A stretch of DNA of 64,000 bases from Nocardia iowensis. Lineage in GTDB: Bacteria; Actinomycetota; Actinomycetes; Mycobacteriales; Mycobacteriaceae. The stretch spans positions 4,588,001 through 4,652,000 of the forward strand of contig NZ_CP078145.1 of assembly GCF_019222765.1 (NCBI RefSeq), given 5' to 3'. Made by a program: the position numbers and the translations under genes. Below, in pieces: positions 28,265 through 37,761 of the stretch (the stretch's first letter is position 1; each line of letters starts with the position of its first letter). The notes under the pieces were generated by a model, which did no database searches, was not told where the DNA came from, and saw nothing but the letters and a program-made list of their open reading frames with translations.

Positions 28265-28732
28265 ATGGGGCATGTCGAGCACAGTGCGACGTGTAAGGCG
28301 CCGGTGGATTACGCGTTCACCTATGTAGAGGACTATCGGAACGTTCCGGAGTGGATGTACGGGATACGGCATTTCACCCCGGTGGGGGAGCAGACCTCCG
28401 GAGTCGGGTCGGTGTTCGACACGGCGCTGCATCTGGGCCCGACCACGCTGCACCTGCGCACCGACACCATCGAATGGATGGCGGGTTCGCGGGTGACGAT
28501 GCGTGCGATCAAAGGCATCGAGGGCACGATCCGCTGGGACTTCGCGTCACTGGGTCCGGAAACCACGAAGGTCACCGCCACCGCCGACTACCGGGTACCT
28601 GGCGGCCTGGCCGGACGAGCCCTCGATCGCGTGATCCAGGCGTTCATGGGTCCGGCGATCCGGCACACCGAGAAGCACCTGCGCGAGAAGATCGAGACGA
28701 GCTACCAGGAGTCACTGCGCGACGGCAGCTGA
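28265..28732 (+). CDS. SRPBCC-family lipid/polyketide-binding protein
   Basis: The product has 155 residues. The START/Bet v1-like pattern is HVEHSATCKAPVDYAFTYVE, DYRNVPEWMYGIRHFTPVG and, near the end, a long helix IRHTEKHLREKIETSYQ. Such proteins bind hydrophobic ligands or act as small cyclases. A GGAGG lies just before the ATG region (GCTGGAGGGC). No partner gene is adjacent. Confidence 0.8.
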   Translation: MGHVEHSATCKAPVDYAFTYVEDYRNVPEWMYGIRHFTPVGEQTSGVGSVFDTALHLGPTTLHLRTDTIEWMAGSRVTMRAIKGIEGTIRWDFASLGPETTKVTATADYRVPGGLAGRALDRVIQAFMGPAIRHTEKHLREKIETSYQESLRDGS

Positions 28733-29203
28733 TCCCCACCCGGCTCCTTGCCTCCGTAATCGGGTCCCCGAATTCTTGGACAGTCAGCCTGATTCACGTG
28801 GAACCCCGCGTGCAGACGATGAATTACCAAGCCCGCCAACGCCGTTCACGTGCAATTGATGCACCGGACGCAAGTCTGCATCGGGCGCAACGCTGGCCGG
28901 GAAGGTGCCCGCGACGGGCGGTTTGCCGCAGCGGTGCGCTCAGCCGAACCACGTGACCAATGCAAACGGCGGCGAGTGCAACGTTGCGTTCCCCGCCATC
29001 GGCCATGGCGAACATCGCTGACCGAGTCCTCCAGGCCATGACTCTGTGGCCTGTCCACCCTGTGCCGTAGCTGACGGTTGTGTGTGGTGTGCGTGTTGAA
29101 TCGGTGGCGTTCACGCATACCGCAGGCACAGGTTGTGCATGGTTCGGAAAGCTGGTTGTTGTCGCGGGGACAGCGGACAACGGGTGACCGTAAAGTTCGG
29201 CCC
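28733..29203. other. Intergenic region of about 470 bp with no clear feature
   Basis: Open frames here are short, have no plausible starts or family resemblance, and their codon use is unlike the neighbours. The last 80 bp probably hold the promoter of the following gene. Confidence 0.5.
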
Positions 29204-29590
29204 ATGGCGTTCCAACTCGACTTGCGGCCGACTCCACCGTTGCAGTTGACGCCGGAATGCCTGGTCCACACCGGGATCGCGCGGCTGTTCGTGACGGGCA
29301 TGCTTGTCCAGGGCTCCGGCGCCCCACCCGAACCGTTCGGATTCTTCGTCCCCACCGCCACCCCGTTGCCCGCGGCCGCGCCCGAACCGCGACTGCTCGC
29401 CGAGGCGCACCTGATGACCGGCATCGCCACCTCCACCTCGGGCAACTTCCCCTTCGGCGTCGAACACGTCCAAGCCAGCTACCTGCCCGACCCGCGCGGC
29501 GGCACCGACCGCTGGCTCTACCTCAGCGGCGCCGCCCATATCGGCCGCGAAATCCGCCTCGGTTACCGAGTCACCGTGGTGACCGGATGA
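29204..29590 (+). CDS. Hypothetical protein of 128 residues
   Basis: The frame has normal codon bias and begins MAFQLDLRPTPPLQLTPECL. The middle is LFVTGMLVQGSGAPPEPFGF, followed by a proline-rich link and a strand-rich end (VEHVQASYLPDP, WLYLSGAAHIGREI, YRVTVVTG). I see no signal peptide, membrane helix or known motif. A copy of the dispersed palindrome follows 32 bp after the stop. No function can be given. Confidence 0.6.
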   Translation: MAFQLDLRPTPPLQLTPECLVHTGIARLFVTGMLVQGSGAPPEPFGFFVPTATPLPAAAPEPRLLAEAHLMTGIATSTSGNFPFGVEHVQASYLPDPRGGTDRWLYLSGAAHIGREIRLGYRVTVVTG

Positions 29591-29622
29591 CCCTCCTGCG
29601 CGAGCCGCGGTCGAGCTATCGC

Positions 29623-29682
29623 CAACGGGACCTAGCTGAGGCGTTTCACGGGTAAGGCATGGATCATGTCCCGTTGATCATG
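29623..29682 (+). repeat. Dispersed palindromic repeat, copy at 29.6 kb
   Basis: CAACGGGAC (29623-29631) faces GTCCCGTTG (29668-29676), which continues ATCATGG. The core has CTAGCTGAGGCGTTTCACGG, aligning with the other copies. It lies directly after the hypothetical gene at 29204. A further AACGGGACA stands at 29696. Confidence 0.8.
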
Positions 29683-29810
29683 GTGGGATCGGCGTAACGG
29701 GACAGGTCCAATCGTGCGATGCGCTGAGGGCAGTGAATTCGAAACGGGCAGCTGGTCCGCAGGCCGCGTGCTTGCCGGGATCACCGAACCCTCGAGCGAG
29801 AGACAGGCTA

Positions 29811-30434
29811 GTGCGAACCCTCTACGTCATCGCACATCCGGAGTCGACACATCACGTCGACGGACTGGTGGGCGGATGGTACGACTCCCCGCTCACCCCG
29901 ACGGGTTTGCGCGCTGCGGCGGCCATCGCCGAGACACTGCGGACAACAATCCCCGAACAGGCCGATGTCGAATTGTTCTCCTCGGATCTCCAGCGCGCCG
30001 CGCAGGCCGCCGAGGTGATCGGCGACATCCTGCACACGACGCCGATCCTCGATCGCAGACTGCGCGAGAAGTCCTACGGCGAGGCCGAAGGCAAGCCCCA
30101 GGAATGGCTGCGGCGGCGGTTCGTACCCCCGCCCGCGGTGGGCGAGCGGCTGGCACACGATGAAGGCATAGCGGGAGCCGAGACCATGGCCGCGTTCGGT
30201 GCGCGCGTCTACGCGGCGATGGACGTGATCATGGACAGCGATTGCGGCCATCAGGTCATCGTGACGCACGGCGGCGCAATCACTTTCACCGTGGCGGCGT
30301 GGACCAGGCTACCGCTCGACGCTCTCGCCTACGCCCGGTTCAACGCCCCCTCGGGCAGCATCACCGAACTCCGCGAGGACGACTACTTCCACAACCGCCA
30401 ACTCGTCCGGCTCGGCGACACCCGCCACCTCTGA
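29811..30434 (+). CDS. Histidine-phosphatase-superfamily protein with HPE instead of RHG
   Basis: The product has 207 residues. The N-terminal active site reads LYVIAHPESTHHVDGLVGG: the catalytic His is present but the usual preceding Arg is Ala, as in a subgroup of actinobacterial members. SSDLQRAAQAAEVIG, REKSYGEAEGKP and the second catalytic His in VIVTHGGAITFTVAAW follow. GTG 29811 has GAGAGACAGG upstream and begins at the domain edge; the frame is open further up to 29733, but that part looks non-coding. It probably acts on a small phosphoester. Confidence 0.8.
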   Translation: MRTLYVIAHPESTHHVDGLVGGWYDSPLTPTGLRAAAAIAETLRTTIPEQADVELFSSDLQRAAQAAEVIGDILHTTPILDRRLREKSYGEAEGKPQEWLRRRFVPPPAVGERLAHDEGIAGAETMAAFGARVYAAMDVIMDSDCGHQVIVTHGGAITFTVAAWTRLPLDALAYARFNAPSGSITELREDDYFHNRQLVRLGDTRHL

Positions 30435-30438
30435 GTGT

Positions 30439-32643
30439 TCAGGACGTCGCCACCGACGCCGCAGTGCCCTCGTCGACCACAACTCCTGCCGCACGGGTGA
30501 CCGTCACCCAGGTGTTGTTGACCGCGGCATTGCCGGAGAACGTGTCCGTGAGCGACGGGTCGTGCAGCAGATTGACATTGGCCCCCGGCAGCGCGGCGGC
30601 GACGGACCAGCCGACACCGGGCTCCCGATGCCCCCACCCGTGCGGGACGGCAATGGTGCCCGCCCGGATATCGTCACTGACCTCGAGCGGTACCACGATC
30701 GAACCGGTGGGGGAGGTGACCGCCACGGGTTCACCATCGGTCAGCCCGCGCGCGGACGCGTCCGCGGAATGCATCAGTGCGGTGCAGCGGTCACGCCCCT
30801 TCACCATCGCGGGGACGTTGTGCAGCCAGGAGTTGTTGCTGCGCAAGTGCCGCCGCCCGATCAACTTGAGGTCATAACCGTCCATCGGCGTCGTGATCGC
30901 GCTACCGGCGCGGGCGTCATCGAGAATCTGGCGGGCCGCGGCACAGAAATCCTCCGGCGCCAAACGCACCTTGTGATCCCTGGTCCCGATCAGCGAACGC
31001 AACCTCGGCCGCAACGGACCCAAATCGATCCCCCCGGCCGAGTCCCGCACCTTACCGACCGTCAACCCCTTACGCCCCCGCCGCAACACCCCATACGGGC
31101 CGGTGGCCACCCCGACCGTCGCCAACCGCACCGGACTGAACTGCTCCAACACCCCATTGAGCGCCCGTCCCGTCCACCGCCGCACCGGCAACGGCACCAA
31201 CTCGGTCACCAGCCGCGCCATGATCTGCCAATCCTCCAGCCCATCGGCGGGCGGATCGAAAACCCGAGCGTCGTAGCGCAGGTTGTTGCGCACACTGAAC
31301 ACCGGGAACAGCAGGTTGACGTCCTCGCGCTCCAGTGGCGAGATCGGCGGCAGAATGATGTCCGCGTGCCGGGTCGTCTCGGTGATGTACATGTCCACGG
31401 CGACATAGAAATCCAGCGAATCCAGCGCCGAGCCGAGCCGGCCGCGCTGTGGCGTGGACAGCACCGGATTTCCGGCGTAGGTGATCATCGCCCGGATCCG
31501 GCCAGGACCTTCGGTCAGGATCTCATCGGCCAATACCGCGACCGGCAGCTCGGTCCGGAACGACTTGTAGACCCCGGAACGATCCGTCCACGCCCCGTAG
31601 GCCATCGGCAGGTATTTCGTGAACCGTGCCGCGTCCACCGGTGGGGTCGCGAACATCTGCCCACCCGCCCGATCCAGGTTCCCGGTGACCGCGTTGATGG
31701 TGTTCACCAGCCAATGCGTGAGCGTGCCGGTCACCTGCTGGCACACCCCGATCCGCGCGTACAACACCGCCGACGACGCGGCGGCATGCTCGCGAGCGAG
31801 CAGGCGAATGGTGTCCGCGTCGACTCCGGCATGCGGGGCCATCCGCTCCGGTGTCGCCTCGGCCACCAGCTCCCGCAGCTGTTCCCATCCGGTGCACTGC
31901 GCGCGAATTGCCTTTTCGTCGCACAGGTTTTCCGTGATCAGCACCCGCAGCATCGCCAGCAGCAGATACACATCACCACCTGGGCTCACCGCCACATGCT
32001 GATCGGCCAGCCGCGCGGTCTCGGTGCGCCGCGGGTCGATCACCACCACCTTTCCGCCCCGGCTCCGCACATTCCGAATGCGCTGCTTGGCATTGGGCAT
32101 CGTGGTGATCGACCCGTTCGACACCGCCGGGTTCGCGCCAAGGATCACCAGCCGATCGGTGCGATCGATATCGGTGACCGGCATCAGCACGTTCGACCCG
32201 AACATCCGCCACGCCACGAACTCCTGCGGAAACTGATCGATCGACGACGCCGAATAGAAGTTCTTGGTCAGCAACACCGCACGCAGCAGCGCCCCGTAGA
32301 TCACCGACGAACTGTGCGCCGCCGGGTTCCCCAGATACATGCCGATCGCGCTCGGCCCGTACTCGCCGCGCACCGCCCGCAGCCGCTGGCCGATCTCCCG
32401 GAACGCCTCATCCCATCCGATCGGCTCGAACCCGTCACCCACCCGTCGCATCGGCGTCCGCAACCGATCCGGATCATGATGCAGCCCACCCATCGCCGTC
32501 GCCTTCGGGCAGATATAGCCCTGCGACAGCACGTCATCCGGATTCCCCTCGATCCGCGTGACCTGCTCGCCCTCGACGGTCACCAGAATTCCGCAGTGTG
32601 CCTCACACAGCGTGCACTGCCGGGCAATGGTGGTGGCACTCAT
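30439..32643 (-). CDS. Molybdopterin oxidoreductase, cytoplasmic (formate-dehydrogenase-like)
   Basis: The product has 734 residues. The N terminus binds a 4Fe-4S cluster (C-x2-C-x3-C-x27-C, starting QCTLCEAHCGILV and ending YICPKATA). Mo-bis-MGD motifs follow: LYLGNPAAHSSSVIYG-like, LVILGANPAVSNGSI, VVVIDPRRTETARLADQHVA, and the C-terminal MGD-binding domain with LMHSADASARGLTDGEPV and VPHGWGHREPG. There is no Tat signal, so it acts in the cytoplasm. No partner subunits or cofactor genes are beside it, as for stand-alone actinobacterial members. The substrate is unknown. Confidence 0.88.
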   Translation of the reverse strand: MSATTIARQCTLCEAHCGILVTVEGEQVTRIEGNPDDVLSQGYICPKATAMGGLHHDPDRLRTPMRRVGDGFEPIGWDEAFREIGQRLRAVRGEYGPSAIGMYLGNPAAHSSSVIYGALLRAVLLTKNFYSASSIDQFPQEFVAWRMFGSNVLMPVTDIDRTDRLVILGANPAVSNGSITTMPNAKQRIRNVRSRGGKVVVIDPRRTETARLADQHVAVSPGGDVYLLLAMLRVLITENLCDEKAIRAQCTGWEQLRELVAEATPERMAPHAGVDADTIRLLAREHAAASSAVLYARIGVCQQVTGTLTHWLVNTINAVTGNLDRAGGQMFATPPVDAARFTKYLPMAYGAWTDRSGVYKSFRTELPVAVLADEILTEGPGRIRAMITYAGNPVLSTPQRGRLGSALDSLDFYVAVDMYITETTRHADIILPPISPLEREDVNLLFPVFSVRNNLRYDARVFDPPADGLEDWQIMARLVTELVPLPVRRWTGRALNGVLEQFSPVRLATVGVATGPYGVLRRGRKGLTVGKVRDSAGGIDLGPLRPRLRSLIGTRDHKVRLAPEDFCAAARQILDDARAGSAITTPMDGYDLKLIGRRHLRSNNSWLHNVPAMVKGRDRCTALMHSADASARGLTDGEPVAVTSPTGSIVVPLEVSDDIRAGTIAVPHGWGHREPGVGWSVAAALPGANVNLLHDPSLTDTFSGNAAVNNTWVTVTRAAGVVVDEGTAASVATS

Positions 32644-32799
32644 GGGGTTACCCCTTCCGCCGGTTCGCTTGCCAAAGGCTACCAAGCAGACCGTAGGTAC
32701 CTCTATGCTCACAACCCACCGAATCAGCGCCTTCCGGGCCGCTCACGAGGCGCACGCCGAACCACACAACCAACGAACCCGCCCGTCATGCGGTAAGGG

Positions 32800-33687
32800 C
32801 TATCGACCCAGGGCCGCCAGCACCCTGCGTGCCTGGTGGTCGGCGCCGAGTTGGTTGGGGTGGAACGGCACCGCCAAACCCGGAGGGTTGCTCGACCATG
32901 GGACCAGCCCTTCGGCCCACCGGACACCGGGAGGCTGGCACGCATCGTGACCGCTGCTCGTGCTGTATGTGTCGACCAACTCGACGCCCGTGGCTCGCGC
33001 GACGCGCGCCAGCATCGCATTCAGCTCGATCAGCTTGCGACCCAGCCAATCCGCGTCGGCATCGGAGATCGGTACGGTCGGGAAACAGCCGGGTCCGGTG
33101 GTGACTCCTTCGAAGTAGTCCAGCAGCAGAATCCGCGCCCGCGGCGAGCGCTGCCGAATGCCGTCGATGGTCGCGGTCACCTTCTGTTCTGCCGCGGCGA
33201 TATTCAGCGACATCTGATCCACGTCGCCGTCCACCAAAGTATCCAGGCACGGCGACAGCGCCGCGTCACCGGTCACGCACTGCTGCACGGTCGCCGCCAA
33301 CCCCGCGTCGTTGCCACCGATTCCGAGCGTCACCAGATCGGTGGACGCGGTGAGCCGATCGAACTGCGGGGGATTGACCCCGAACGGAACACTGTGCGGG
33401 CCGGTCATATGCACCGAGGTCGCGCCACCACATGTCGCATCCCGGAAAACCGGAACAGCCAGCGCGGCCGCGACCTGTTTGGGATAGCTACCCTGGCTCT
33501 GCGCGCACGCCAACGGCACGAACTCACCCGTCGCCTGGCTCAGCGAGGCATCCGCGGACCACGAATCACCCAGCGCCACATACTCACCGAACGCCGGAGC
33601 CGCTGACGCCACCGGAGCGCCACCGCCCGCCGTCACCATTGCCGCTGCCGCACAAGCGATCACAACTCGCGCCGTCTTGCCCACCAT
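32800..33687 (-). CDS. Secreted SGNH-hydrolase-type esterase/lipase
   Basis: The product has 295 residues. A signal peptide with hydrophobic core VVIACAAAAMVTAGGGAPVA ends near ASAAPAF. The SGNH blocks are YVALGDSWSADA (Ser), GGATSVHMTGP, LVTLGIGGNDAGLA (Gly/Asn), and the C-terminal VPFHPNQLGADHQARR with His. Six cysteines suggest disulfides. It is like mycobacterial/nocardial secreted GDSL esterases. An ATG nine codons upstream (33714) is also in frame. Confidence 0.88.
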   Translation of the reverse strand: MVGKTARVVIACAAAAMVTAGGGAPVASAAPAFGEYVALGDSWSADASLSQATGEFVPLACAQSQGSYPKQVAAALAVPVFRDATCGGATSVHMTGPHSVPFGVNPPQFDRLTASTDLVTLGIGGNDAGLAATVQQCVTGDAALSPCLDTLVDGDVDQMSLNIAAAEQKVTATIDGIRQRSPRARILLLDYFEGVTTGPGCFPTVPISDADADWLGRKLIELNAMLARVARATGVELVDTYSTSSGHDACQPPGVRWAEGLVPWSSNPPGLAVPFHPNQLGADHQARRVLAALGR

Positions 33688-33791
33688 GCCTCCACACCAA
33701 CCAGCCCGACCCAACTGGACATACGCCCAGCGCTGGTGAACCTAACATCCGCCCACCCACGGGCAATCTCCGGTCATTCCAGCGCTATCCG

Positions 33792-33974
33792 GTGCAGTCC
33801 ACGCCACCTCGCCGCCGCTTTCTCGCGGCCCTGGTTTCGGCGCTGGCCGTGACCACCACCGGATGCATCGGTGCGGCGATCAAGTCTTGCGGTCACGCCG
33901 GTTTCGCGGCCTCGCCCGCGCGAACCCACCTGCAATGCGGGTTCACGCGGGTGTTCATGGCAGGCAGCGGATGA
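33792..33974 (+). CDS. Possible small lipoprotein or lipoprotein remnant
   Basis: A 60-codon frame starts at GTG 33792 and reads PRRRFLAALVSALAVTTTGC, an excellent twin-arginine-like signal with a lipobox Cys at about 25. The rest (IGAAIKSCGHAGF and onward) is short and featureless, and it overlaps the end of the convergent TetR gene by 20 bp. It may be the 5' stub of a lost lipoprotein gene. I have no family match. Confidence 0.35.
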   Translation: MQSTPPRRRFLAALVSALAVTTTGCIGAAIKSCGHAGFAASPARTHLQCGFTRVFMAGSG

Positions 33975-34530
33975 GAAGGTTGCGGATTTGTTCCCCGGTG
34001 GGTGGGATGTCGGTTGCCATGCCGCGCAGGGTGATCCCTTGGGCGGTGTCGGTGAGCAGGGCGGCGGTGTCGGGGTCGGTGTAGTGGGCGTACATGGTGC
34101 GGGTAGCTTCGGTGAAGCGGTCGGCGATCGGTCGCAATGCGGGACGCCGAATGGCGGCGACGTACAACTCGAGTTGCACGGTGGTGATCGTGCGTTCGGT
34201 AGTGAAGCAGCCGATCAGGGCGTCCGCGGTCTGATCGATGATCTGCTCGATCGTCTTCGCGGGATCGGTCCGCGGGATGGCGGCCATGAGGGCGGCGTAG
34301 TCGGCGACGCAGATCTCGAGGGCTGCGGTGAGCAGATCCTCTTTGTCCTTGTAGTGATAGGTGGTGCCCGCGATCGGAACGTCGGCGGCCTCGGCGACCG
34401 CGCGGTGGGTCAAGCCCTCCACGCCCCGTTCTCCGATGACTTGAATCGCGGCGTGCGCGATGCGTTCCCGGCGGTTCGGATCGAATCGGCGTCGGCGCAC
34501 TGGTTTTGCGCTCTGTGCGACCTCGGCCAT
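33955..34530 (-). CDS. TetR-family regulator beside truncated MFS exporter
   Basis: The product has 191 residues. The HTH is RRERIAHAAIQVIGERGVEG then HRAVAEAADVPIAGTTYHYK. The C-terminal part looks like the small YcdC/QacR-like group. The ATG has GGAGGAAAA immediately upstream. It is divergent from the truncated MFS gene at 34993, and two GGTAC-N4-GTAC sites lie in front of it, so it was probably the repressor of that exporter. Confidence 0.88.
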   Translation of the reverse strand: MAEVAQSAKPVRRRRFDPNRRERIAHAAIQVIGERGVEGLTHRAVAEAADVPIAGTTYHYKDKEDLLTAALEICVADYAALMAAIPRTDPAKTIEQIIDQTADALIGCFTTERTITTVQLELYVAAIRRPALRPIADRFTEATRTMYAHYTDPDTAALLTDTAQGITLRGMATDIPPTGEQIRNLLIRCLP

Positions 34531-34572
34531 TTTTCCTCCACCGCAGCTGTCCGGACTTTCCGATACCTTCAG

Positions 34573-34645
34573 GGTACGTATGTACCTAGTGCGATTTGGC
34601 TCATATCGGCTTTTCTCGGACTTGCCCATAGGGTACAACTGTACT
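34573..34645. promoter_or_regulatory. Two TetR-type operators, GGTAC-N4-GTACC
   Basis: GGTAC-GTAT-GTACC (34573-34586) and GGTAC-AACT-GTACT (34632-34645) have the same plan, with centres 59 bp apart, upstream of the TetR start at 34530. The remaining sequence up to 34992 shows no gene that I can support. Confidence 0.55.
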
Positions 34646-34992
34646 TAGCGATACCGCTGTTCGACGGAGCCCACCGATCGGCGTCACTGCCGATCGGTCA
34701 CCGATTCGGACAGTGGTTTGCCCGGCCTCCCGCAGGGTGCGCCCGCGGAACACGAACCCGTGTTTCGCTCCGATCGAGTTCGAGGTGATGACTTATTCCT
34801 TCCCAGGCCAAGTAGCCGTTGTTCCGGCACTGACCCGTGAGCCGCCGAGTGCGTGCTCCGGTCATGTCGTGGACGGCTTTTCCCGATGGCCTGGGACTTT
34901 GTCGTACCCGTTTCCACTCTCCTGTGCGCAGTTGGCGTACGTGGCCCAGGTCTGCCCGTATCCCTGACCAACTGTAAGAACAGGAGGTTTTC

Positions 34993-35466
34993 GTGTCTTC
35001 GGAAACCCTTGACACCGCCCGCGCCCGCAGTTCCACCGGCGCTGCGGGCCGCGCGCTCACCATCACGCTGATCGTGGTGCTGGTCGCCGAGTTGATGAAC
35101 GCGCTCGACGGCTCCATCGTCTACACCGCGCTACCCTCGATCCAAGCCGATACCGGCGCGACAAGCGCTGCGGTGCAGTGGATTCCGGCCGCATACACGC
35201 TGGTGTTCGCCCTCGGGCTGATCACCGGTGGGCGACTGGGTGATATCTATGGCCGCAAACGGGTCTTTCTCACCGGCACCGCCGCGTTCACCGTGGCCTC
35301 GCTGCTGTGTGGCCTCGCGACCGGACCTGCCATGCTGATCGGCGCTCGCGCGCTGCAAGGTGCCGCCGCCGCGGTCATGGTGCCGCAGGTGCTGGCCACC
35401 CTCTACATCAGCTTCGACGGCGAAGCCCGAGCCAAGGCTTTCGGCCTCCGACCGGCCCGCGCCTGA
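34993..35466 (+). pseudogene. Truncated or internally deleted MFS exporter (DHA2 type)
   Basis: The GTG start has an excellent AGGAGG upstream, and the first 150 residues are a normal DHA2 exporter: TITLIVVLVAELMNALDGSI, VQWIPAAYTLVFALGLITGG, RLGDIYGRKRVFLTGTAAFT and a helix with GARALQGAAAAVMVPQVLAT. It stops after ARAKAFGLRPARA, 157 residues in total where about 480 are expected. The last five residues look like the end of such a protein, so the gene probably lost its middle. A strong terminator follows 5 bp later. It cannot form a transporter alone. Confidence 0.8.
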
Positions 35467-35471
35467 GCCCA

Positions 35472-35511
35472 CCGTCGTTCCCCTCCGCTCCTTCCCGGAG
35501 GGGAACGACGG
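35472..35511 (+). terminator. Strong hairpin after the truncated MFS gene
   Basis: CCGTCGTTCCCCTCCG (35472-35487) is perfectly inverted at 35496-35511 with an 8-base loop. Confidence 0.8.
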
Positions 35512-35570
35512 CTCGCCGCGTGCTTCGGCACATTCCAGACCTCTTTGGCGTCCTCCGAAATGGAACATCC

Positions 35571-36176
35571 ATGATTCGAGTGCTGATCGCCGGCAGCCTA
35601 CGACTGCCCCGCGAAGCGATGGCCACCGTCCTGTCCGGCGTGCCCGGCATCCAGGTGGTTTCACAGGTGTCACTGGGCACCGAGGTAGTGCCAAGCGCGC
35701 TGCGTACTCGGCCGAACCTCGCGCTGTTGGACGCTGATCTCGCAGGGCTGGAAGGGGTTTCGGCCGCCGTGCAGCTCAAGTCGGTCTTACCGTCCTGTCG
35801 TGTCGTCCTCGTGACGCCGCCGCACCGGCCCGATCTGTTGAAGTCTGCCTTAGGGGCCCAGGTGGAGGGGCTGCTGAGCAAAGCGGCGTCGATAGGTGCA
35901 TTGACCGACACCGTGCATCGGGTCGCCCACGGCGAGCGGGTACTGGAGCCACACACGGTCGCCGAAGCCCTGCGTGTGCCCGGCAACCCGCTCAGTGCCC
36001 GCGATATCGACATTTTGCGCCTTGCCGCGCAGGGACGCACTCCCGGCGAAATCGCTGCGACATTGCATCTTTCGGCCGGAACCATCCGCAACAACCTAGC
36101 GGCCATCAACCACAAACTCGGCACCCGCAATCGCATCGAGGCGATTCGGTTGTCCACCCAACGAGGGTGGATCTGA
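35571..36176 (+). CDS. Orphan response regulator with LuxR-type HTH (NarL/FixJ family)
   Basis: The product has 201 residues. The receiver domain has the phosphoacceptor region RPNLALLDADLAGLEGVSAA and the Lys-containing QVEGLLSKAASIGALTDTVH. The LuxR-type output is NPLSARDIDILRLAAQGRTP then GEIAATLHLSAGTIRNNLAA. The usual second acidic residue pair at the N terminus is not clear (MIRVLIAGSLRLPREA), so phosphorylation may be altered. No histidine kinase is adjacent. The ATG at 35571 is the natural start. Confidence 0.82.
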   Translation: MIRVLIAGSLRLPREAMATVLSGVPGIQVVSQVSLGTEVVPSALRTRPNLALLDADLAGLEGVSAAVQLKSVLPSCRVVLVTPPHRPDLLKSALGAQVEGLLSKAASIGALTDTVHRVAHGERVLEPHTVAEALRVPGNPLSARDIDILRLAAQGRTPGEIAATLHLSAGTIRNNLAAINHKLGTRNRIEAIRLSTQRGWI

Positions 36177-36225
36177 ACGGCCGCGCATTGTGCACCGGGT
36201 CGCCGCCCGACCAAGGAAAGTCACC

Positions 36226-36719
36226 ATGTCACACACCCGATTCATCTACCGCGAAACCACCCCCGCCGACCAGCAATTCTTGGCGGAGATGCTGATCGAG
36301 GCGACCCAAGCCTCCGGTCACCTGCTCACCCTCGACGACTTGCCCAGCACCGCCGAGTCCTACCGCTATGTCGCGGACTGGGGCAAACCTTCCGACCTCG
36401 GGGTCATCGCCCACGATCAGCACGGCATACCCGTCGGCGCGGCGTGGGCGCGACTGTTCGACCGGTCGGCTCACCGGCGTTCATCGACGACCACACCCCG
36501 GAGTTGACTATCGCCACCGCCGCGACCGTTCGCGGCCAAGGACTGGGAACTGTTCTGCTACAACGCCTTCAGGACACCGCCAGACAGTCTGGGCTGCCCG
36601 CACTGACGCTGGGAGTCCATCGCGACAACCAACCCGCGCAACGGCTCTACCGCAACGAAGGATGGACACCCCATACGACGGCAGGCGAGTACACCATCCT
36701 GGTCAAACACCTCAATTGA
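36226..36719 (+). pseudogene. GNAT N-acetyltransferase broken by a frameshift
   Basis: From ATG 36226 (AAGGAAAG upstream) the frame reads FIYRETTPADQQFLAEMLIE through GIPVGAAWARLFD and then degenerates. The continuation is in another frame from about 36455: SPAFIDDHTPELTIATAATV, the acetyl-CoA loop RGQGLGTVLLQRLQ and NQPAQRLYRNEGW, ending at 36719. Joining the parts gives a normal acetyltransferase of about 164 residues. The change corresponds to loss of one base between about 36450 and 36480. No slippery sequence is seen, so it is a pseudogene or a sequencing error rather than programmed shifting. Confidence 0.8.
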
Positions 36720-36752
36720 ATCCGTGGTCGGGGAGTGGGTCAGTACACACCT

Positions 36753-37700
36753 TCAGGCGCTGCCGGTTCTGCTCAATTCGCCGAGTAGTGCCCAGGTTCG
36801 CTCCTCGTCGCGCGTCGACCCTATCGCGGTCAGCGCGAAGATCAGTTCGCCAACGCCGGCCTCGGCGTAACGGGCTACCGCGTCGGCCATGGTCTGCTCG
36901 TCGCCGATCACGGCCAATTCCACTGGATGGGAGACTTTCTCACGGTCCAGCAACGCACGGTATGTCGGCATCTCGCCGTATCTGTGCATCTGTTGCGCCG
37001 CGCGATCACGGGCGGCGGCGACGTCAGCGGTGACTACTCCGCCCACCATGCCGATCACCCGAGGTGTCGGCCGAGCGGCTGCCGCCGCGTGTCGAGCAAG
37101 TGTTGGGATGGTGAAGTCGGCCAGGGTGTTGGGACCGGTGAGGAGTGGGAGCGCGCCGTCGGCGAGTTCGGCGGCGACCTGCAGGGTCAGCGGACCCGAA
37201 GTGGCCAGCAGCACGGGGACCGGTGCGTGGACCGTCGGCATCATGCTGCGGGTCGGTGATTTGGCCACCAGCGTCTCGCCGCTGTGGTCGACCGCGCCTG
37301 TGTGGAGCAGATCCCTTAAGGCACTGAGGTATTCGCGTAGGTAGCGGATGCGCGGGTGCGTGTTGCCGTAGCCGGCGGCGATCTCCGGCAGCGACAAACC
37401 GAGGCCGAGTTCGAAGCGCCCGTTGCCGGCCGCCTGCGCTGTTTGCGCCTGCATGGCCAGCGCGTTGGGGTGGCGTGGGTGGATCGGGACGATCGCCGTC
37501 CCGACCGTGATGTCGGGCAGTTCCCGCCCGATCAGCGCGGCAACTGTCAGTGCGTCGTAGTCGAACCGCTGGGTCAGCCAGACCGCGGGCACGCCGAGCG
37601 CGGCCAACTTGCGGGCCTGGTCGAGCAGGTAGTCGACGGGATTCACCCCTGGGGTGAGCTGGTTGTAGTAGTCGGTGGGCAGGGCAACGCCGATTCGCAT
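36753..37700 (-). CDS. LLM-class F420-dependent oxidoreductase
   Basis: The product has 315 residues. Features are MRIGVALPTDYYNQLTPGVN, VPAVWLTQRFDYDALTVAAL, GRFELGLGLSLPEIAAGYG, VPVLLATSGPLTLQVAAELA and LADGALPLLTGP, the pattern of actinobacterial luciferase-like proteins annotated as F420-dependent. It is divergent from a TetR gene and probably under its control. The substrate is unknown. Confidence 0.88.
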   Translation of the reverse strand: MRIGVALPTDYYNQLTPGVNPVDYLLDQARKLAALGVPAVWLTQRFDYDALTVAALIGRELPDITVGTAIVPIHPRHPNALAMQAQTAQAAGNGRFELGLGLSLPEIAAGYGNTHPRIRYLREYLSALRDLLHTGAVDHSGETLVAKSPTRSMMPTVHAPVPVLLATSGPLTLQVAAELADGALPLLTGPNTLADFTIPTLARHAAAAARPTPRVIGMVGGVVTADVAAARDRAAQQMHRYGEMPTYRALLDREKVSHPVELAVIGDEQTMADAVARYAEAGVGELIFALTAIGSTRDEERTWALLGELSRTGSA

Positions 37701-37761
37701 ACCAACAAAAGTACACCAAGTTTACTTATCTACTCGGTTTACATTTGGCTACACTGCTGAC

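Noticed and set aside
30562..32796. 744-codon plus-strand frame opposite the molybdopterin oxidoreductase
   Set aside because: Arg/Pro/His/Gln-rich text typical of antisense high-GC frames; no domain or start signal.
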